Assembly (NCBI GenBank): GCA_035544835.1
Contig: DASZZV010000129.1
Location: 1-15,679 of the forward strand
Source of the DNA: DASZZV01 sp035544835
Lineage (GTDB): Bacteria > Acidobacteriota > Thermoanaerobaculia > Gp7-AA8
Length of the DNA stretch: 15,679 nucleotides
Direction of reading: 5' to 3'
Part shown: in pieces, positions 11,309 to 15,679 of the stretch
How positions within the stretch are numbered: position 1 is the first letter of the stretch
Layout of the letters: every line of letters begins with the position of its first letter
Notes under the pieces: generated by a model
What the model was told of the DNA's origin: nothing
The model's database searches: none
The model's input: only the letters and a program-made list of their open reading frames with translations
Translations under genes and position numbers: made by a program

Positions 11309-13012
11309 TTGCATACAGCAATCTACGTCCTCACATCCGCGCTGCTGGTCGGAGCGATGGTCGCTTCGGCAAGCCGGCGGTTCGGTATCGGAGTCGGGAA
11401 AGCGGTGGGGCGAGTGGCGCGGCGAAAACATCTCACGCCCCTCCTGTTTGCCGCCGCTCTGACGCTCAGTATTACGGTTTCGCTGGCCATCTGGATGCCT
11501 CGACCGCGCCTCCATGACGAGTTCAGCTATCTGCTCGCCGCCGACACTTTCGCGCACGGTCGGATCACCAATCCGGCTCATCCGATGTGGCGCGCCTTCG
11601 AGACGTTCCATGTCCTGCAACAGCCGACCTACATGTCGAAGTTCCCGCCGGCGCAGGGCTTTTTTCTGGCCGTCGGCCAGCTGCTGACCGGCCTGCCGCT
11701 CTTCGGCGCTTGGCTGGCCTTCGCCCTGGCCTGCGCGGCGACGCACTGGGCGCTGCTGGCCTTTCTCCCGCGACGATGGGCGTTCACCGGCGCGCTGATG
11801 GTGATGCTTCATCCAGTCGTCTTCGGCTGGATCCAGTCGTTCTGGGGCGGAAGCGTTTCTCTTCTCGGCGGCGCACTGCTGCTCGGCGCATTCCGGAGGC
11901 TTCTCGAAAAGGGTACCGGCCGCACGCCGTGCGGCCCTACGCCAACAGCGCGGAAGCGAGATGCGCTGCTCTTCGCCACAGGGGTGCTGCTGCTGGCCAA
12001 CAGCCGTCCCTTCGAGGGGCTGGTGCTCACGATTCTGATCGGCGCGTCACTGCTGTTGCTCTCGCTTCGGGGTCATGACCTTCGACGGATGGCGCCCACT
12101 TTGGCCATCCTCTCCGGAGCTGCGGTCGCAATCGTGATCCTGATAGCCCTCTATAACCGCGCCATCACCGGTAATCCTGTTCTCCTCCCGCACATCCTCT
12201 ATCAGCAACAGTACGGCATCGCCCCCTACTTCATCGGCGGCAGGATCACGACGATCCCGGCATACCGTTATGAGGTCATGCGCCAGTTTCATATGCACAA
12301 CGAGATGGGCGCTGTTCTGGCGCAGCAGAGTCTCCGAGGAGTGCTGATGGCGACGGTGGCGAAGCTGGACATTATCAGTCGAGCGGCCTTCGAGCTGCCG
12401 CTCACGTTGATTCCATTGTTTCCGTTCCGAAGCGTGATGATCCTCTGGATTCCGCTACTGGCGCTTCCCTTCGTTTTCCGACAGCGCTTCTGGGACCGGT
12501 GGGCCTACGGAATTCTCCTCGTCAACATGAGCGTCCTGTTTCTCGCTTTCTGGACGCAGCCGCATTACTGGGCTCCGGTGGTGCCGCTCTTCACCTTCAT
12601 CTGGATCCAGTCGCTGCGACAGCTGCGGCTCATGAGCCGCCGCACGACGAGAGTTGGCAGCAAGGTGGCGACCTTCCTCGTGCTCGTGGTGCCCCTCGCG
12701 TTTCTAGTGAACGTGCATGCGATCTCGTTCGGCTACCCGCCGGAATGGTCGGGGGCGGTAGTTCGTGAGCGGATGATGGCGGCACTGAAAGCGTTTCCCG
12801 GCAAAGACCTCGTCATTGTCCGCTATGCCGCGGAGCACGATCCGAATTTCGAGTGGGTTTACAACGACGCCAATATCGACGCCTCCGAAGTGGTGTGGGC
12901 GCGGGAGGGCGAGGCCAGCGCCAATCGTCAACTGATGGACTACTTTCGGGAGCGTCGGATGTGGTTGCTTCTGGCCGATGAGCGACCGCCGCGCTTGAGT
13001 CAGTACCGATAA
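11309..13012 (+). CDS. Polytopic membrane glycosyltransferase (GT39/ArnT-like)
   Basis: 567 residues with many hydrophobic segments: TM1 about 4-20, TM2 about 43-62, then a series up to about residue 470. A soluble C-terminal domain of roughly 90 residues follows. The motif RLHDEFSYLLAADTFAHGR after TM2 (D70-E71) matches the acidic periplasmic loop of GT-C enzymes of the dolichyl/undecaprenyl-phosphate mannosyltransferase (PMT/ArnT) clan, which transfer lipid-linked sugars outside the membrane. HYWAPVVPLFTFIWIQSLRQ is another typical segment. The acceptor is unknown. TTG 11309 is taken as start because it retains TM1 and an in-frame stop lies just upstream (11297); ATG at 11357 is the alternative. 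Residues about 202-213 (GTGRTPCGPTPT) are encoded by a short inserted palindrome in a cytoplasmic-looking loop. Confidence 0.82.
   Translation: MHTAIYVLTSALLVGAMVASASRRFGIGVGKAVGRVARRKHLTPLLFAAALTLSITVSLAIWMPRPRLHDEFSYLLAADTFAHGRITNPAHPMWRAFETFHVLQQPTYMSKFPPAQGFFLAVGQLLTGLPLFGAWLAFALACAATHWALLAFLPRRWAFTGALMVMLHPVVFGWIQSFWGGSVSLLGGALLLGAFRRLLEKGTGRTPCGPTPTARKRDALLFATGVLLLANSRPFEGLVLTILIGASLLLLSLRGHDLRRMAPTLAILSGAAVAIVILIALYNRAITGNPVLLPHILYQQQYGIAPYFIGGRITTIPAYRYEVMRQFHMHNEMGAVLAQQSLRGVLMATVAKLDIISRAAFELPLTLIPLFPFRSVMILWIPLLALPFVFRQRFWDRWAYGILLVNMSVLFLAFWTQPHYWAPVVPLFTFIWIQSLRQLRLMSRRTTRVGSKVATFLVLVVPLAFLVNVHAISFGYPPEWSGAVVRERMMAALKAFPGKDLVIVRYAAEHDPNFEWVYNDANIDASEVVWAREGEASANRQLMDYFRERRMWLLLADERPPRLSQYR
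11914..11940. repeat. Small GC palindrome within the glycosyltransferase gene
   Basis: GGCCGCACG-C-CGTGCGGCC (11918-11936) is a perfect 9-bp dyad, extended by GTA/TAC at the edges. It resembles a common dispersed GGCCGCACGGCGTGCGGCC-type repeat and reads as GRTPCGP, unlike its membrane-protein surroundings. Confidence 0.7.
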
Positions 13013-13020
13013 GATGCCGC

Positions 13021-13150
13021 GCCGGAGTGGCGGCATCTTTGCCGCCTGGCTCGGCGCCGTCCCGCGGCGCCGTTCTCGTGCAAGCTGTACGGATCGAGGC
13101 GGCGGCGCGGGACGCCGCCGGGCCAGGCGACAGGATGTCGCCACTCCGGC
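13021..13150. repeat. GC-rich palindrome, copy 2
   Basis: Perfectly matched ends GCCGGAGTGGCG and CGCCACTCCGGC. The arms share the GCCTGGCTCGGCG and CAGGATGTCGCCACTCC blocks with copy 1 at 2983-3105, around a different centre (13070-13105). It starts 8 bp after the glycosyltransferase stop and could serve as a 3' stem. Confidence 0.88.
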
Positions 13151-13212
13151 AATGCCGTACTTTTCGTTGCAAAGTACTTGACAACTGCGAAGTCAGCGTC
13201 AAGATTGGGATC

Positions 13213-13506
13213 ATGAAATCAGCGGTCATGATCCTCCTCCTCTCCGTTCCCCTGCTCGGTTGTCACATCGAGCCGACCGCCGCGTTATCGCTGGCGGCGG
13301 CTCGTGGCGATCTGCCAGCCGTTCAACGGTTGCTGGCGAGCGGCACGCCGGCCGACCAACGCGACGAGTACGCCTATACGCCGCTCATGTGGGCGGCCTG
13401 GTACGGTCGCACCGACGTGGCACGCCGGCTTCTCGATGCCGGTGCTGAAATGAGGGCCGCGGTTTTCATCGAGATGGAGGTCTGCCGATGCGCTCATTGT
13501 AAATAG
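13213..13506 (+). CDS. Short ankyrin-repeat lipoprotein, possibly truncated
   Basis: 97 residues. The N-terminus MKSAVMILLLSVPLLGCHIE is a lipoprotein signal peptide with lipobox LLGC (Cys17), so the mature protein should be membrane-anchored outside the cytoplasm. Residues about 25-80 contain one and a half ankyrin repeats: ALSLAAARGDLPAVQRLLAS, then YTPLMWAAWYGRTDVARRLL. Ankyrin proteins normally carry several repeats; here the second stops after DAGAE and turns into unrelated sequence (MRAAVFIEMEVCRCAHCK), suggesting a frameshift or deletion. Function is probably protein-protein contact; the partner is unknown. The ATG at 13213 is the only start that preserves the signal peptide. Confidence 0.72.
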   Translation: MKSAVMILLLSVPLLGCHIEPTAALSLAAARGDLPAVQRLLASGTPADQRDEYAYTPLMWAAWYGRTDVARRLLDAGAEMRAAVFIEMEVCRCAHCK

Positions 13507-13539
13507 TCCAGGCGCCTCCCGGAAGTCCGGCGAGCTGGC

Positions 13540-13746
13540 CTAGCGCGGCCGGAGAACCACGAACCCGAGAAGAAATCCGATGCCTGCGGAGATGGCGAGG
13601 GCCTGCCCGGGATTCGCGAGAATAAAACCGCGGACTCGTCGCTTCACCGCGTCGGCCCCATCCAGCTGTTCCCGCAAGTCGGCCACTTTTTTCCAGGCTT
13701 CACGGTGCCCTTCACCGCTCGATGCTGTTGATTCGTTGTTCTCCAA
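13540..13746 (-). CDS. DUF883 (ElaB/YqjD)-like membrane-anchored protein
   Basis: A small protein with a charged helical N-terminus (GHREAWKKVADLREQLDGAD) and a C-terminal membrane segment, FILANPGQALAISAGIGFLL followed by GFVVLRPR. The NPGQAL...GxGFLLG pattern is that of the ElaB/YqjD family of inner-membrane proteins, some of which bind ribosomes in stationary phase (family knowledge). TTG at 13746 is preferred because GGAGG precedes it at about 7 bp; a further TTG at 13803 would add 19 residues but lacks a ribosome-binding site. With the preferred start the product is 68 residues. Neighbours give no functional link. Confidence 0.68.
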   Translation of the reverse strand: MENNESTASSGEGHREAWKKVADLREQLDGADAVKRRVRGFILANPGQALAISAGIGFLLGFVVLRPR

Positions 13747-13860
13747 AGTCCCCTCCGTGCTGCGAGTCGATTCCAAGTCTACGTCTGGACGGTCGGAGAT
13801 CAATTGAGAATTGCGAAAATACCAGCGCCGCTACGCGGCTCTGTGCGATCAAGTTCGGTT

Positions 13861-13898
13861 CTTGTGTGGCACAGGCAAGAGTGCCTGTGCCACACAAG
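13861..13898. repeat. Perfect 17-bp stem palindrome
   Basis: CTTGTGTGGCACAGGCA pairs perfectly with TGCCTGTGCCACACAAG across a 4-nt loop. It lies between the GNAT and DUF883-like genes, 30 bp beyond the GNAT stop on the minus strand. It may serve as a 3' stem, but no U-run follows; it resembles a widespread dispersed repeat. Confidence 0.9.
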
Positions 13899-13927
13899 AG
13901 AGGCAACAGCACGCCAGGTTTTTCCAC

Positions 13928-14377
13928 TCACTCACGCATCCACTCGTACATCTGGTAGTGCTCGGCGGTCATACCGAGGCGCTCGTAGACTTTCTGGGCG
14001 CTCTTGTTTCGATGGTCGACGTATAGACGAAGACCGCGGACGTTCGATCGTTCTACCAGTTGCTTGATCTCCTCGTAGAGGCCGGCGTAAATGCCCTTCC
14101 GGCGATGTTCGGGCACGACGTAAACGCTCTGGATCCACCAGACCACTCCGTTCCGCCAGTCGCTCCACTCGTACGTGATCATCAACGATCCGATCACTAC
14201 GCCCGCTTCCTCGGCGACGAGGTAGAAACCCCTGGCGAGATCATCAAAGACAGCGGTCACGCCGCGGGTCACCGTGTCGCGATCGAGTTCCAGCGCCTCG
14301 GTCTCTCGCGCCATCTCGACCTGAAAACGAATGATCTCCGTGGCATCACTGGCTTCTGCTTTTCTGTAAACGGTCAA
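13928..14377 (-). CDS. GNAT-family N-acetyltransferase
   Basis: 149 residues. It starts TVYRKAEASDATEIIRFQVE, a typical beta1-alpha1 of acetyl-CoA-dependent N-acetyltransferases. WIQSVYVVPEHRRKGIYAGL holds beta4 and the pyrophosphate-binding RxxGxA loop (about residues 92-99), and LRLYVDHRNKSAQKVYERLG is the C-terminal signature. The acceptor substrate is unknown. TTG at 14377 was chosen because AGGAG lies 6 bp upstream and the domain begins at once. An upstream GTG at 14431 would add 18 non-conserved residues (SRSQAGSPSLPEQQESP). It is transcribed divergently from the EamA transporter. Confidence 0.9.
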   Translation of the reverse strand: MTVYRKAEASDATEIIRFQVEMARETEALELDRDTVTRGVTAVFDDLARGFYLVAEEAGVVIGSLMITYEWSDWRNGVVWWIQSVYVVPEHRRKGIYAGLYEEIKQLVERSNVRGLRLYVDHRNKSAQKVYERLGMTAEHYQMYEWMRE

Positions 14378-14474
14378 AGGAGACTCCTGTTGTTCCGGCA
14401 ATGAAGGGGATCCCGCCTGCGATCGCGACACGTTTTCTACGACGGATCGCCCGTCGTTACCTTACCATCGCCGC

Positions 14475-15386
14475 GTGCCCGTGACTTTGGAGGCCGCACG
14501 AGTCCGATTCGCACTGTTGATGCTGGTGGCCTCGTCGACCTTCTTCGGCTGTATGGCCTTTGCCGCAAAACTGGCCTCGGTGAATATCTCCGGCAGCGAG
14601 GTGGCGATGATCCGCTTTCTGATCAGCCTTGCACCGGTGCTGGTGATCCCCTCGTTCCGCAAGGCCGCGTTCACGTTCACGAGAATCGACCTGCTGATCT
14701 ACCGCGGCTTCTTCGGAGGCCTGGCCGTTCTTCTGTATTTTCTGGCCATCGCGCACATACCCGTTGGAATCGCCACGCTTCTGAACTACACAGCGCCGAT
14801 TTTCAGCGGCCTCTTCGCGGCGATGTTCATCGGGGAGCCGCTTCGTCCAGCCGTGATCGCTCCCCTCGGCATCGCCATGGTCGGCGTAGCCCTCGTCGTC
14901 ATCGGACGCGTTGAGCCGCATCGGTTTCTCGGCTTCGGCGTCTGGGAGCTGGCTGGATTGGGGTCAGCCATCCTGTCGGGTGCGGCGGTCACAGCCATAC
15001 GCTCGGCGCGGCGCACCGAAGGAGCCTGGGCCATCTTCGCCAGCTTCAGCCTTTTCGGGCTGGTGGCAACGGCGCCGTTCGCTCTTTGGAGCTGGAAGAC
15101 GCCGACGCCCAGGGAGTGGGGCTTGCTGCTGGCCGTCGGCCTGCTGTCGATCGCCGCCCAACTGTTGATGACCTATTCGTATCGATGGGTCGAGACCGTC
15201 ACAGCCGGCGTGATTTCGCAGCTCGCAGTCGTCATCTCCATGATGCTCGGCTTCGTATTTCTTCATGAGGTCATCACGACGAAAGCGGCCATCGGCAGTC
15301 TGCTGACATTGACCGGTGTCCTGCTGATCATGCTGGTCAGCGCCCGCCGGAAGGCGTCGGCGTTTGATGAGGCGCCGGAACAGTGA
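14475..15386 (+). CDS. EamA/DMT-family transporter
   Basis: 303 residues with about ten transmembrane helices in two EamA halves (roughly residues 10-140 and 155-292). Family marks: the first half ends in FLAIAHIPVGIATLLNYTAP, then FIGEPLRPAVIAPLGIAMVG; the second in YSYRWVETVTAGVISQLAVV, then FLHEVITTKAAIGSLLTLTG. The paired E near GEPL/HEVIT and the small residues in these helices are typical of drug/metabolite exporters. The substrate (amino acids, nucleotides or other metabolites) cannot be read from the sequence. The GTG start at 14475 is used; the GTG two codons later is equally possible. A soluble charged tail RRKASAFDEAPEQ ends the protein. Confidence 0.93.
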   Translation: MPVTLEAARVRFALLMLVASSTFFGCMAFAAKLASVNISGSEVAMIRFLISLAPVLVIPSFRKAAFTFTRIDLLIYRGFFGGLAVLLYFLAIAHIPVGIATLLNYTAPIFSGLFAAMFIGEPLRPAVIAPLGIAMVGVALVVIGRVEPHRFLGFGVWELAGLGSAILSGAAVTAIRSARRTEGAWAIFASFSLFGLVATAPFALWSWKTPTPREWGLLLAVGLLSIAAQLLMTYSYRWVETVTAGVISQLAVVISMMLGFVFLHEVITTKAAIGSLLTLTGVLLIMLVSARRKASAFDEAPEQ

Positions 15387-15410
15387 GGGACGGCGCGAAC
15401 GCTACCCGTG

Positions 15411-15549
15411 TGTCATCCCGAGCAAGGGCGGGTGTGCGGGAGGGGCGAGGGACTCGCAAACTCGTACATTTGGAGTTCTGCGCCGCCTGGAATGGAGAAT
15501 GTACGAGCTTGCGAGGTCCCTCGCCCCTCCCACCCGCACGCCCTTGCTT
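15411..15549. repeat. Long inverted repeat at the right edge
   Basis: About 50-bp arms: 15419-15469 (from GAGCAAGGGCGGGTGTGCGG to ACTCGTACATT) and 15498-15548 (from AATGTACGAG to CCCACCCGCACGCCCTTGC). It is preceded by TGTCATCCC. It shares its right arm with the repeat at 3264-3325. Confidence 0.88.
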
Positions 15550-15586
15550 CTAAGAAACTCCCAGTATTTAGGCCGCTTTGCGGAGG

Positions 15587-15679
15587 TGTCATCCCGAGCG
15601 TCGAGCGAGGGATCTGGGCGGGGGACTCGACCCTTCGGCGCCTCGCACAATCGTAAGAGAGCTCCAAGACTCCACACCG
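15587..15679. repeat. Partial TCATCCCGAGC-type repeat, cut by the window end
   Basis: It begins GTGTCATCCCGAGCGTCGAG and continues with GAGGGATCTGGGCGGGGGAC, the same family start as the repeat at 15411. Only one side is in the window. Confidence 0.6.

Noticed and set aside
11228..11812. 194-codon minus-strand frame at the start of the glycosyltransferase
   Set aside because: Low-complexity charged composition typical of an antisense frame. The plus strand has a membrane protein with a GT-C motif.
13861..13898. Intrinsic terminator for the GNAT gene
   Set aside because: The stem is perfect and well placed, but there is no U-run on the transcript's 3' side, so it was listed as a repeat only.
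14457..14921. 154-codon minus-strand frame rich in E, R, H and Q
   Set aside because: It is the antisense shadow of the EamA transporter; hydrophobic codons read backwards give this composition.
1..15679. tRNA or rRNA genes, transposase or integrase genes
   Set aside because: I saw no cloverleaf, no rRNA core sequence and no transposase or recombinase motif. If the palindromes move, their enzyme is encoded outside the window.

Overview
The window looks like a chromosomal piece of a Gram-negative-type, fairly GC-rich bacterium. It carries an exopolysaccharide/O-antigen type locus, nucleotidyltransferase/HEPN modules, an S23-type four-helix-bundle gene, and an extraordinary load of dispersed palindromic repeats. 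This resembles soil or sediment Acidobacteriota-like genomes, but that placement is inference; no marker gene in the window fixes the phylum.

Layout. From 1 to about 11.2 kb every convincing gene is on the minus strand. In order of transcription (right to left) these are: msrA; a UDP-sugar 6-dehydrogenase; an overlapping pair (92-aa protein plus DUF6036-like nucleotidyltransferase); a MarR-type EPS-associated regulator; a NusG/RfaH-like antiterminator; gmd; fcl; remnants of a MNT/HepT pair; a second MNT/HEPN pair whose HEPN half is truncated; a repeat-filled stretch of about 0.7 kb; a lone MNT nucleotidyltransferase; an S23-like four-helix-bundle protein; and the N-terminal 527 codons of an asparagine synthase that runs off the left edge. 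From 11.3 kb rightwards lie a plus-strand membrane glycosyltransferase, a short ankyrin lipoprotein, a minus-strand DUF883-like membrane protein, a minus-strand GNAT acetyltransferase, a plus-strand EamA/DMT transporter and a repeat-rich right edge.

How the genes fit together. Gmd and Fcl make GDP-L-fucose from GDP-mannose. The dehydrogenase makes a UDP-hexosaminuronic acid. The AsnB-type amidotransferase may amidate a sugar acid or make asparagine. The MarR-EPS and NusG-like proteins, 3 bp apart, are the probable local transcription control. A paired palindromic operator (two CTGTTCA-N5-TGAACAG sites, centres 32 bp apart) lies immediately upstream of the MarR gene.

Most notable observation: a family of palindromic elements made of heptanucleotide arrays (unit ATTTCGG/ATTTCGA), ending in AATTTAAA, a short spacer, then the reverse-complement array. 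At least 11 loci lie between 1 and 11.3 kb, and none is seen to the right. The heptamer has no stop codon in any of its six frames and always reads as FRISDFG-like or NSKFEIR-like peptide. A complete copy sits in frame inside fcl, between the catalytic YxxxK and the PTNxYGPGDN motif. A single arm sits in frame inside asnB. Other copies form the C-termini of the MarR and S23-like proteins. A second repeat (reading PSPEGEGGREAG) supplies the C-termini and stop codons of gmd and fcl and interrupts a HEPN gene. This resembles the in-frame Rickettsia palindromic elements in behaviour, with a different sequence and architecture.
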